Source of the DNA: Brevibacillus aydinogluensis
Lineage (GTDB): Bacteria; Bacillota; Bacilli; Brevibacillales; Brevibacillaceae
Strand: one strand, 5' to 3'
Assembly: GCF_031954365.1 (NCBI RefSeq)
Contig: NZ_JAUSVZ010000002.1
Length of the DNA: 64,000 bases
Position 1 is the first letter of the stretch, and every line of letters begins with the position of its first letter. This document shows, one piece after another, positions 44,884 to 52,711 of the stretch. The notes below the pieces were generated by a model that worked only from the letters and a program-made list of their open reading frames with translations, was not told the origin of the DNA and did not search any database. A program made the translations under genes and the position numbers.

Positions 44884-47748
44884 TCAGATCGAAGTTGCCC
44901 AGGCTGAACCCAACGAACGATACAAATCCATCGTCTGAAGCGCCAACCGGTTCCAGTCGTATTGACACAGGATGTCCTCACGCGCCGTGCGGACCAGCCG
45001 CTCGCGTTCATCGGGGCAGTGCAGGAGCCAGCACAACTGATCAGCAAGCGAATTGGCGTTGCCGGTGTAAAAGGTGAGCCCGTTTTCGCCGTGGCGGACG
45101 ATTTCCCGCAAGCCTCCCGTGTCGGCCACAATCACCGGTGTCCCCAGCGCCATGGCTTCCAGCGCCACGATGCCGAACGGCTCGTACAAGCTGGGAAAAA
45201 CGGCTGCCGCTGCCATTCGGAAGAGCAGATTGCGGCGGTCGTCGTCGACAAAGCCGAGAAATCGGACGCGAGACGCCAGCCCCCGCTGCTCCGCCATCTG
45301 CCGCCACTCTTCCAGCATGGGCCCTTTTCCCGCCAGAACGAAGACGGCTTCCGGGTATTCGTGCAATACGCGGGGGGCGGCCTCCAACAGCAGGTGCACC
45401 CCTTTTTCCCGCACCATCCGGCCGACAAAGAAGATGACCGGTCCCGTCCCCAGCCCCAGTTCCTCCCGCACGACGCGCATGCACTCTGCTTCATCCGCAG
45501 TCGCGGCCGGCGGGCATGCGACGCCGTTGGGGATCACGGCGATACACTCATGCGGTACGCCAAACAGCCTGTTCACCTCCCCGGCCATGTAGCGGCTGCA
45601 CACGATGAGGCGGTCGGATGCGGTGGAGAGAAGCTGTTCGCGCTCGTGAATCCGCTGCTGCAGCGGGGTGTGAATCCCTTGATGACGGCCGTGTTCCAGC
45701 GCGTGGATCGTCGTCACCAACGGCCGTTCCCAACGCTGTTTCAGCTCCAGCGCTGCCCATCCGACCATCCAGTCGTGCGCGTGGATGAGATCGGGCCGAA
45801 ATCCCTGCCGCACCAATCGTTCCGCCGCGTCTGTCATCGCCAGGTTGAGCTGAAATACCCAGTCGAGAAAATCGCTCTGCTCTCCCGGGACGTAGGTGTT
45901 GAGCCAATGGACGCACACCCCGTTTACCAGCTCCGAGTGCGCTGCCGTACCTGGTGAGGCTGTCAATACGTGCACCTCTGCGTGCTGCCTTGCCAGATGG
46001 CAGGCCAGGTCGTACACGGCCCGGCCCAGTCCGCCGACGACGCGGGGCGGAAACTCCCAGCTCAACATCAGCACCCGAAGCCCTTCTTGACGCTCACTGC
46101 CGGCGGCCACATACTGACGCGATACGTTCACTCTATGCGAACTTATCGGCAAATAGTACCGCAGGTCCAGATCGGGGAAAAGCGGATACGCCTGCTCTCT
46201 TGCGGCCAGTCGCTCGGGATCAATCGTCCCCGCCTCAATCTGCTCCACCAGCTCGCGAAAGCAGGTGAGATGGTCGTGAGTGCGGCGGACGGCGTAATCA
46301 ACCACGGTTTGTCCGTCCATGATAAAAGCCCAGTCACTGCTTTGCGCCAGCATCAGCTCCCGGGCCGCCTGCTGCAGTCCGCGCCGCAACAGCGGACGTG
46401 CCTCATGATCGTCATGGGTCTTTTCCACCAGTTCGATCAGGTCCCGTTCAGCCTGGTGCAGGTGGCGGTAAATCCAGCTGTTTCGCTCGTTGAGCCAGAC
46501 TTCGCCGTAGCCGTTTCGCCCCCAGGACGACATCGGCAGACGCCCCCGGTCAATCTGGGGGTAGGCGTCCAGGTAGGCGGAGGGCGTGGTCAGACTGATC
46601 ACATGTGAATCGCAGGCAGCCTTCCGCAGCAGAAAATCGAGAAACTGCGGCCCTTCGTACCACCAGTGGCCGAACAGTTCGGCGTCGTACGTGGCCGTAA
46701 TCAGCGGAGGGCGATCCAGCCATTCGGCCGCCTGCACCACCTGTGCCTCCCGACTGGCGAGGAAATGACCGGCGTGAACGTCCGCCTTCTCCCTCGCCCG
46801 GTCGGGATCGTAAATGGCTTTTGGCTCATCCCGCCCGGTGATCCGGTGGTACTTGAGTCCTGTATGTACGCGGAATCCCTCGGGATGAACGTACGGAGCG
46901 ATGTACGCCCAGTCCAGATCAAACCCGATGTCCCGGTAATATTCCCGGTAATCGTAATCTCCGGGATAGCCGGTGACAGAGCTCCACACCTGACGCGACG
47001 CTTCTTCATCGCGTGGAAAGGCGGCTACGTCGTACGGGGTCAACAGCGGCGCAAACAGCCCCCGCCGCGGATGAGGAGTGGCGTGGCGAACCGTGTGGCT
47101 GTCGGTGAAAAAGTAGCGGATGCCCGCCTCTTTCAGCAGGCGGTCCAGCCCCGGGGTATAGCCGCACTCGGGCAGCCAGATTCCCGCGGGACGGCGGCCG
47201 AGAATACGCTCATGCGTATCAATCCCTACCATAAGCTGGGCGCGGATTGCCTCTTCCGTCTCTACAAAGGGGAGAAACGCGTGAGTCGCGGCGCACGTAA
47301 TCAGCTCCACGCAGCCGCTCTCCTGCAGCCGTTTCAAAGCGGATACAAGCGCATAATCCCACTTGCGGCAGTACTGGGCGATTTCCCGAAAGCGCTGCAG
47401 ATACATTTTGGCGACGCGGTGCTCCTCCGGGCTGCCGCTCGTCCGCTTGCATTCCTTTCCGGCCAACTCGACCGTTTTGGCGAGATGGCGCCGGAATCTC
47501 TCACGGATCAACGGATCGTCAAGCATGGACAGCAGCGGAGGTGAAACGGCCAGCGTGATGCGAAACGGGATGCCGTCCGCGAGCAGCTTTTCAAACACCA
47601 GCAACAGCGGAATGTACGATTCGAGCATGGCCTCGTACACCCAGCGCTCTTCCAGGCGATCATCCCGCTCGCCATCCCGCACGTAAGGCATATGGGCATG
47701 CAGCACGAGGGAGAGATAACCGTTTGACACCACAGACACCTCGCTCAT
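44884..47748 (-). CDS. GH57 (branching-enzyme-like) - GT4 glycosyltransferase fusion
   Basis: 954 residues. Residues 10-530: GH57/DUF1957 barrel starting LVLHAHMPYVRDGE, with the nucleophile Glu 194 in GIWLPECGYTPGLDRLL and the acid/base Asp 355 in TYDAELFGHWWYEG, as in thermophile GH57 1,4-alpha-glucan branching enzymes. Residues 556-954: GT4 retaining glycosyltransferase with SWEFPPRVVGGLGRAVYDL (donor loop) and YEPFGIVALEAMALGTPVIV (E-x7-E). A single chain could thus both elongate and branch a glucan. The ATG overlaps the stop of the DUF4912 gene by 4 nt (ATGA), so the two are translationally coupled; GTG codons 12-15 nt downstream are alternative starts. Confidence 0.9.
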   Translation of the reverse strand: MSEVSVVSNGYLSLVLHAHMPYVRDGERDDRLEERWVYEAMLESYIPLLLVFEKLLADGIPFRITLAVSPPLLSMLDDPLIRERFRRHLAKTVELAGKECKRTSGSPEEHRVAKMYLQRFREIAQYCRKWDYALVSALKRLQESGCVELITCAATHAFLPFVETEEAIRAQLMVGIDTHERILGRRPAGIWLPECGYTPGLDRLLKEAGIRYFFTDSHTVRHATPHPRRGLFAPLLTPYDVAAFPRDEEASRQVWSSVTGYPGDYDYREYYRDIGFDLDWAYIAPYVHPEGFRVHTGLKYHRITGRDEPKAIYDPDRAREKADVHAGHFLASREAQVVQAAEWLDRPPLITATYDAELFGHWWYEGPQFLDFLLRKAACDSHVISLTTPSAYLDAYPQIDRGRLPMSSWGRNGYGEVWLNERNSWIYRHLHQAERDLIELVEKTHDDHEARPLLRRGLQQAARELMLAQSSDWAFIMDGQTVVDYAVRRTHDHLTCFRELVEQIEAGTIDPERLAAREQAYPLFPDLDLRYYLPISSHRVNVSRQYVAAGSERQEGLRVLMLSWEFPPRVVGGLGRAVYDLACHLARQHAEVHVLTASPGTAAHSELVNGVCVHWLNTYVPGEQSDFLDWVFQLNLAMTDAAERLVRQGFRPDLIHAHDWMVGWAALELKQRWERPLVTTIHALEHGRHQGIHTPLQQRIHEREQLLSTASDRLIVCSRYMAGEVNRLFGVPHECIAVIPNGVACPPAATADEAECMRVVREELGLGTGPVIFFVGRMVREKGVHLLLEAAPRVLHEYPEAVFVLAGKGPMLEEWRQMAEQRGLASRVRFLGFVDDDRRNLLFRMAAAAVFPSLYEPFGIVALEAMALGTPVIVADTGGLREIVRHGENGLTFYTGNANSLADQLCWLLHCPDERERLVRTAREDILCQYDWNRLALQTMDLYRSLGSAWATSI

Positions 47749-48392
47749 TTTGACGTTTTGGGATAGAGGGAATAGGAAGAAAAGTTCTCAAACCAGGCTG
47801 GTACGCGCGTGTCGGTGGCTGGCTCCACCAGCGGCTCGCCCCATGCGGCAGGGTAATTGCGCGGTGTCGCTGCCGGTTCCGAGCGCAGGATCGGGTAGAA
47901 GCGCTCGCGGTGGAACAGACCAAAGTCGGCGATGTACGTTCTCCCCGGCTGGACGTCATGCACAAACCAGGAGTGGGCGTCATGTGACACGGTCACGTCC
48001 AGGTGGCCATGCGCGTTGGTGCCGTCAAACAAGCGGTCGGTCACGTCGTAAAGACGGAGCCCCTTGTCGATCTGCCGGTAGTCTGCCTGCAGGTAGGATG
48101 CGACCATCCGCATGCGCGGCCAGGTGATCTCCCAATAGACAAACAGCACCGTCGGCCCCTGCACCATCAGTTTGACCACATCCCTCCCGTAAAACGGCGG
48201 CAGCCGCCACCCGTCGTCCGGTTTGTTCTTTGGCGGGACAGCATTCCGGCTGCTGGAGTCAGGTTCGGCCGCCGAACGCGATCTGCCCTTCTGCAGCCGG
48301 TATTTCACCTGGCCCACGGTCAGCCCGCATTCTTTGGCGATTTGCGCGATGGTCATGGACTGCGAGCGAAGCTGTAAGATTCGTTCCAACAT
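47745..48392 (-). CDS. HTH-DUF4912 protein
   Basis: 215 residues from ATG 48392 (AAAGGAGC upstream). A second possible start, ATG 48473, also has a good site (GGGAGG) and would add 27 residues. Residues 1-30 form a sigma-like helix-turn-helix (SMTIAQIAKECGLTVGQVKY). From about residue 55 the DUF4912 domain runs (RDVVKLMVQGPTVLFVYWEI, WFVHDVQPGRTYIADFGLF). DUF4912 is often found beside GH57 genes and may be a carbohydrate-binding or sensor module. First gene of the cluster; it may regulate it. Confidence 0.85.
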   Translation of the reverse strand: MLERILQLRSQSMTIAQIAKECGLTVGQVKYRLQKGRSRSAAEPDSSSRNAVPPKNKPDDGWRLPPFYGRDVVKLMVQGPTVLFVYWEITWPRMRMVASYLQADYRQIDKGLRLYDVTDRLFDGTNAHGHLDVTVSHDAHSWFVHDVQPGRTYIADFGLFHRERFYPILRSEPAATPRNYPAAWGEPLVEPATDTRVPAWFENFSSYSLYPKTSK

Positions 48393-48617
48393 CGTTGAAC
48401 GCTCCTTTCTGCCGGTATCCTCCAAGCACGAGACTGGCGGAGGCGACGGGTCTTTTGCCAACAATGCCATCATAGCCAAAACCTCCCATCAAAGACTGTC
48501 GAACAGTGTGTGCACATCCTTTCTTCTTTTGTCGAGTTTCCGACTGTTTTTCGTCATGAGAACTGACGAACTGCAGGATGGCGAAAGACCCGTTGACCTT
48601 TCGGGAAATCAGGGCAA
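48393..48617. other. Upstream region of the glucan cluster
   Basis: About 225 bp between the DUF4912 start and the cotJ terminator, presumably holding the promoter of the glucan cluster on the minus strand. No clear -35/-10 pair was found. No gene with convincing start signals was seen. Confidence 0.35.
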
Positions 48618-48641
48618 GAAAAAAACCACCTGTACAGGTGG
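48618..48641 (-). terminator. Terminator of cotJABC
   Basis: Perfect palindrome CCACCTGTACAGGTGG followed on the minus strand by TTTTTTTC, 14 bp after the cotJC stop. Confidence 0.8.
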
Positions 48642-48654
48642 ATCAGACAGTAAA

Positions 48655-49224
48655 TCAGAAAAATTTCTTTCGTCCCTGCTCTTCTTTCAACAGTTCCACT
48701 GCTTCACGAAATCTCAGCGAGTGGACGATCTCCCGTTCGCGGAGGAATTTGAGGCCGTCCTTCAGGTCGGGATCGTCCGTCATGTCAATCAGCCATTGAT
48801 AGGTGGCTCTCGCTTTTTCCTCGGCGGCAATATCTTCGTACAGGTCGGCGATCGGGTCGCCTTTGGCCTGGATGTACGCCGCCGTCCAGGGGACGCCGGC
48901 GGCATTGTTGTAAAACAGCGCCCTGTCGTGATTAACGTAGTGGGGGGAGAGGCCGGCTTCCTCCAACTGCTCGATCGTGGCGTCTTTCGTCAACTTATAC
49001 ACCATGGTGGCAATCATTTCCAGGTGCGCAAACTCTTCTGTCCCGATATCCGTCAACAGACCGATCACCTTGTCAGGGATGGTGTACCGCTGGTTCAGGT
49101 AGCGGAGCGCCGCCGCCAGCTCCCCATCGGCGCCGCCATACTGCTCGATCAGGAGTTTCGCCATACGCGGATCGCATTTGCTCACGCGTACGGGGTACTG
49201 CAGTTTTTTCTCATAAATCCACAC
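48655..49224 (-). CDS. cotJC: Spore coat protein CotJC (manganese catalase-like)
   Basis: 189 residues, beginning MWIYEKKLQYPVRVSKCDPR. The ferritin-like Mn-catalase ligands are visible: IEQYGGADGELAAALRYLNQ (first Glu), IGTEEFAHLEMIATMVYK (Glu and His), EEKARATYQWLI and REREIVHSLRF (second pair). CotJC is a coat or under-coat protein made in the mother cell. It is third in the cotJABC operon, 21 bp after cotJB. Confidence 0.95.
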   Translation of the reverse strand: MWIYEKKLQYPVRVSKCDPRMAKLLIEQYGGADGELAAALRYLNQRYTIPDKVIGLLTDIGTEEFAHLEMIATMVYKLTKDATIEQLEEAGLSPHYVNHDRALFYNNAAGVPWTAAYIQAKGDPIADLYEDIAAEEKARATYQWLIDMTDDPDLKDGLKFLREREIVHSLRFREAVELLKEEQGRKKFF

Positions 49225-49245
49225 GTTTGATTCTCCTCCTCATCC

Positions 49246-49515
49246 TCATACCTGCCACGGCCACGGCGTTTCGGGCCACTGCCAGGGATATCCGGAATAG
49301 CTGTGTCCGAATTGCAAAAGCGGTCCGTAATGAGCCTCAAACTCGCACGCCACCTGCCAGCGTCTGGCGGAGTACTCGTTGAACTGCTGGACCGCATTCA
49401 TGTCGTCTCGGTGAGTGTTCAGGTACAGCGACAACTCCACCAGCACGAAATCGAGCGCCTGCAGCTCATGCAGAAGCTGGTAGTAGCGTTCGTCCACTTG
49501 TTTGCGATCGCTCAC
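49246..49515 (-). CDS. cotJB: Spore coat protein CotJB
   Basis: 89 residues from GTG 49515, with AAAGGGAGG upstream. The conserved CotJB parts are YYQLLHELQALDFVLVELSL and LNTHRDDMNAVQQFNEY; the C-terminus is Pro/Trp-rich (YPWQWPETPWPWQV). Its GTG overlaps the end of cotJA by 4 nt. It is needed with CotJA and CotJC for coat assembly in Bacillus. Confidence 0.93.
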   Translation of the reverse strand: MSDRKQVDERYYQLLHELQALDFVLVELSLYLNTHRDDMNAVQQFNEYSARRWQVACEFEAHYGPLLQFGHSYSGYPWQWPETPWPWQV

Positions 49516-49736
49516 TTCCGCTCCCTCCCTTTTCGATCCCGTCCCTCGTACGGACTGTACAATGCCGGCCAGAGCACGCCGTGGCGCAGCGCTTCGTGAG
49601 CAGAAAACTGCGGCAGTCCGGGGGGCTGAAAATTCATGAACAGGTTGGGGGGGACCACATAGGTTTTCACCCGGATCGGCGGACACGGGTCAAAGGGGCT
49701 GACGTACGGATAATACACTCTCGTCTGCGAATCCAA
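49512..49736 (-). CDS. cotJA: Spore coat-associated protein CotJA
   Basis: 74 residues from a TTG start at 49736 (AAGGAGGTC upstream). YYPYVSPFDPCPPIRVKTYV and PPNLFMNFQPPGLPQFSAHE are the CotJA hallmark, with the C-terminal LRHGVLWPALYSPYE. First gene of cotJABC. Confidence 0.93.
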   Translation of the reverse strand: MDSQTRVYYPYVSPFDPCPPIRVKTYVVPPNLFMNFQPPGLPQFSAHEALRHGVLWPALYSPYEGRDRKGRERK

Positions 49737-49777
49737 CGAAGGTGACCTCCTTGCTAGGTGATTGACTAACCAGTATC

Positions 49778-49785
49778 ACTGTATG
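49778..49785 (-). promoter_or_regulatory. Sigma-E-like -10 element upstream of cotJA
   Basis: CATACAGT on the minus strand matches the sigma-E -10 CATACANT at every defined position, 41 bp before the cotJA start. The -35 is not convincing. B. subtilis cotJABC is sigma-E dependent, which supports the reading. Confidence 0.45.
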
Positions 49786-49838
49786 ACACTCACCTACCTG
49801 CTGTGTTGGGCGGTCGCCCGTTTGTGTGGCATAAGAAA

Positions 49839-50137
49839 AACCCGCTGTATTCAGCGGGTTACAGTGTGTAGAAAAATGACCGTTGCGAGGAGAACACGTT
49901 TCCGTCAGCCGCTCCGTGCTCGCCCAACAGGGAAGCACATACTGCTCGCTCCGCATTGATTTGCGGGGGATCGCCAAAGCCGCATGGCTACGCAGACTGT
50001 TCAAAGGTGGCGATCCTTTTTCCCGCAAATCGCTGCTCCGCTCGGCAGGGCTCACAAGTCGCTCTGCCTGGAAACGTGCTTCTCCTTCGATGCAATCGGG
50101 TTGGCTTCAGTCGGAAACCCGCTGTTTTCAGCAGGTT
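49839..50137. repeat. Giant imperfect palindrome (~300 bp)
   Basis: Both ends carry near-identical hairpins (AACCCGCTGTATTCAGCGGGTT at 49839-49860 reduced here to its ends, and AACCCGCTG...CAGCAGGTT at 50116-50137). Inward lie matching inverted blocks: GGAGAACACGTTTCC (49889) with GGAAACGTGCTTCTCC (50070), and GATTTGCGGG-GGATCGCC (49958) with GGCGATCC-CCCGCAAATC (50009). The left hairpin also works as a minus-strand terminator (TTTTTC tail). It contains no gene. It could be a MITE-like mobile element or a large structured RNA. Confidence 0.7.
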
Positions 50138-50939
50138 ATCGTCGTTTGGTGATACGGCCGAAGCCACCAACCTTCGTGCGCGGAGGCGATTTGCTTCGCG
50201 GCGGGGAGAAGATTGAGGATTTTTTTGTGGATGTCGAATTGGAGATGGTCGTCTTCTTGTCAGACTTGCGGATAATCCGCCCGACCTGCCCGGATGGCGC
50301 TGTGGACGGTTCCGTCTTTTTTTTGATGATGCTGCCGTCCGCACCGACTCCGGAACTCCGATCGGCAGGCTTGTCGCTGCGCTTGATGATGCTCCCCGTT
50401 CCCTGCTTGGTGACAGGAGGAGCCGCCTTTTTTTCCTGCTGGGTGGGGACCCGGTACGTCCCCCCTGGTTTGTAGATGTCTCTTGTGGTATACCCTCGAT
50501 ACGAACCGGTGGCATGTTTGTGTGCATCGAAGAGGTCATCCAGCAGGCTGGCGATGATGAACCCCTCCAGAAACGACGGATCGTAATTTTGCCGGACAAA
50601 CTCCTTGCTGTCCACTTCGATGAGCGTGTCCGAAGGCTTCTCTTGATCCTGCTGCAGGTGGTACCATTCATCCGGATAGATGAGAAACATGTGTTTCTCG
50701 TCTTCTTTTGAGATTTCGTCCGGCTCTCGCTGCTCTGCCAGTTCGCGGGCCACTTCCGGCACTGTTTTGTTTTCGGCGCGGTAGACGCGGGAATACTGCC
50801 CGTCGTCCTTGGAGATCACCGATTCCAGCGGATAGTCCAATCCAGCCGACGGTTTCCCGCAGCCAGCCAGGGACAAGAGCAAGAGCGCTGGCACCAACAA
50901 GATCGTGACCGCTCGAAACAACCGCTGTGCCATCCTCAT
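50136..50939 (-). CDS. DUF4247 lipoprotein with basic repeat tail
   Basis: 267 residues. Signal peptide with lipobox LSLAGC, so Cys about 26 is lipidated and the protein is held on the outer face of the membrane. Residues 30-150 match DUF4247 (YPLESVISKDDGQYSRVYRA, then LIYPDEWYHLQQD and FLEGFIIASLLDDL). The tail from about residue 165 is basic and low complexity, with four spaced units GSIIKRS, GSIIKKK, GRIIRKS and GRITKRR. Last gene of the pspA-type operon; its stop codon lies inside the palindromic element. Confidence 0.8.
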   Translation of the reverse strand: MRMAQRLFRAVTILLVPALLLLSLAGCGKPSAGLDYPLESVISKDDGQYSRVYRAENKTVPEVARELAEQREPDEISKEDEKHMFLIYPDEWYHLQQDQEKPSDTLIEVDSKEFVRQNYDPSFLEGFIIASLLDDLFDAHKHATGSYRGYTTRDIYKPGGTYRVPTQQEKKAAPPVTKQGTGSIIKRSDKPADRSSGVGADGSIIKKKTEPSTAPSGQVGRIIRKSDKKTTISNSTSTKKSSIFSPPRSKSPPRTKVGGFGRITKRR

Positions 50940-50945
50940 CCCTCC

Positions 50946-51452
50946 CTACGTTCCGCGCAAGACCTGCACGTCAGCCGAGAGGACAAACTCTCCCTCGTAC
51001 AGCATGAAACGGCCGTCCTGCCATTCGATCCGCAGCAGATGGCGCTGGTCGGATTGAAACTGCCAGATGTGCTGCTCGCCTGACGAAGAAAACGGGGTAT
51101 TGCCCTGGGCCGTCACGTGACCGCTGTAGTGTTCCTCCAGGTGGTAGTAGACCCCGTCCATTTCGATCGTGGTCGGGACTCCATCGTCAAAATCCAGCCG
51201 GCCGTCAATGGCGCTGTAGAGCTGATACACCACCTGTTCCCGCTCTTCGATATAGAGATAGCGAATCTGCTGGCCGTCCTGCAGGGTCAGCATCACGGCG
51301 TTTCGACTGACGTTTTGAATCCTGCCCGTCACCTGATAGGTGACCAGGGAAACCTCCACCACATCTCCCGGCCCAACAGTGAGGATGCTGCGCTCTGCGG
51401 GCAGCGGCTCATGCTTGGCAAAGAGACCGTGGATTCGCTTGAACAAACTCAT
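50946..51452 (-). CDS. DUF4178 protein
   Basis: 168 residues, ATG 51452 with GGAGG upstream. Mostly beta: LTVGPGDVVEVSLVTYQVTG, YLYIEEREQVVYQLYSAIDG and YYHLEEHYSGHVTAQGN are typical of DUF4178, a domain that recurs beside PspA, DUF350 and polyamine-synthase genes. No signal peptide. Six bp separate it from the DUF4247 lipoprotein gene. Function unknown. Confidence 0.82.
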   Translation of the reverse strand: MSLFKRIHGLFAKHEPLPAERSILTVGPGDVVEVSLVTYQVTGRIQNVSRNAVMLTLQDGQQIRYLYIEEREQVVYQLYSAIDGRLDFDDGVPTTIEMDGVYYHLEEHYSGHVTAQGNTPFSSSGEQHIWQFQSDQRHLLRIEWQDGRFMLYEGEFVLSADVQVLRGT

Positions 51453-51473
51453 GGATGCCCTCCTTTCCCCGCA

Positions 51474-51878
51474 CTACAGACAAGCGGCCAAAATCAAAGC
51501 GCCGACGATGTGGAAAGAGCCGGCCAACAATGCGTACGCGACTTTCCCCTGCCGCGTTCCCTCGTCCAGATCAAACGACGCAGCCATTTTCAACAGCCGT
51601 TCGACAATCCATTCCAGCATGAACAAAATGACAAATGAAACCACAGACACCAACAGGGCAATAAACAGATCGTTGGAAGTGGCAATCGATCGGGACAAGA
51701 TATAGCCCTGGGCAAACAGCTTCATGACGAAACGGGTCGTTACCGCCACGTTCCCGTTCTTCATTTCCGTAATGTCCTTGTATTTGGTGAACAAACTGTC
51801 CACCCACATGAGCACAAACAAGAGAATGGCGCCGGCCCCGGTCCACACCAGCATGGCCAGCACTTCAAACCACGACAA
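51474..51878 (-). CDS. DUF350 membrane protein
   Basis: 134 residues starting at TTG 51878, which has GGAGGG 6 bases upstream; GTG 51893 lies before that site. Four membrane helices in two DUF350-type pairs; VKLFAQGYILSRSIATSNDLF and the C-terminal GKVAYALLAGSFHIVGALIL are characteristic. DUF350 proteins (YjfL-like) are usually encoded beside PspA homologues and are suggested to assist membrane-stress responses or channel activity. Confidence 0.8.
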   Translation of the reverse strand: MSWFEVLAMLVWTGAGAILLFVLMWVDSLFTKYKDITEMKNGNVAVTTRFVMKLFAQGYILSRSIATSNDLFIALLVSVVSFVILFMLEWIVERLLKMAASFDLDEGTRQGKVAYALLAGSFHIVGALILAACL

Positions 51879-51957
51879 AGTCCATCCCTCCACAGCGTCA
51901 AAATTTACTTGCGGCAGTTCGCGGAATCAGAGAAAAAGGGGAACCGCCTGGAGCGGT

Positions 51958-52623
51958 TTACCCCTCGTATTTTTTCATCAGGGCCGCCAGTTCGTCTTCA
52001 ATTTCCTGATCACGGTTCAATTTGGCGATTTCCTCGTCCAGCGATGTTTCTTTTTTGTACACGTCGCCGCTGGCCTCCGCTTCCGCTTCGAGCTGCAGCG
52101 CCTTCTCCTCCATGCGCTTCAACCCCGCCATCGCCGTATTTGCGTCGAACCCGGACATCGCCTTGTTGATGTTTTTCTGGGCCTTGGCGGCGTTGACGCG
52201 GGCGACCAGAGTCTCCCGTTTGTGTTTCAGCTCGTTGATCTGCTTGCGCATTTCCGCCAGCTTTTCGCGCAGGTTGTCAGCCGCCTGTTTATTCTGCTCG
52301 TAGCTTGCCTTGTACTCCTCCATCTTTTGCTGGGCCGCTTTCTTTTCTTCCAACGCGCGTCGGGCGAGATCGACGTTCTTCGCCTGCGCGGCCAGATGGG
52401 CCTGCTCGTCGCGTTTCTTGACGAGGGCTTCCTGCTCCTCGTACAGCAGCTTGAATTTTTTCTCCAGGGCGATTTGGGCAGCGACAGCTTTTTCCGCTTC
52501 TTCCAGATCGGCCTGCATGTCGCGCAGATACTGGTCTGTCATTTTAACAGGGTCTTCCGCTTTTTCAATCAGAGCATACAGATTGGCCATGGTCAGGTCT
52601 CGCAGACGTTTGAAAAACGACAT
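51958..52623 (-). CDS. PspA/IM30 family protein
   Basis: 221 residues, ATG 52623 with AAGGAGG upstream. Almost entirely coiled-coil helix, opening MSFFKRLRDLTMANLYALIE, with an amphipathic first helix, the motif DPVKMTDQYLRDMQADLEEA, and QNKQAADNLREKLAEMRKQI. PspA/IM30 (ESCRT-III fold) proteins polymerise on stressed membranes. First gene of the pspA-DUF350-DUF4178-DUF4247 unit, which looks like a membrane-maintenance operon. Confidence 0.92.
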   Translation of the reverse strand: MSFFKRLRDLTMANLYALIEKAEDPVKMTDQYLRDMQADLEEAEKAVAAQIALEKKFKLLYEEQEALVKKRDEQAHLAAQAKNVDLARRALEEKKAAQQKMEEYKASYEQNKQAADNLREKLAEMRKQINELKHKRETLVARVNAAKAQKNINKAMSGFDANTAMAGLKRMEEKALQLEAEAEASGDVYKKETSLDEEIAKLNRDQEIEDELAALMKKYEG

Positions 52624-52711
52624 GACATTTTTCCTCCTTGCATAAGAATGTCAACGCAGCTGCAACTGCGCCTCTCTAACACGTATCTACGAAAAAAGAG
52701 GGGCCTCGGTT

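Noticed and set aside
42500..48400. Horizontal acquisition of the glucan cluster
   Set aside because: No transposase, integrase, tRNA junction, flanking repeats or visible shift in base composition was seen, so transfer cannot be supported from this window.
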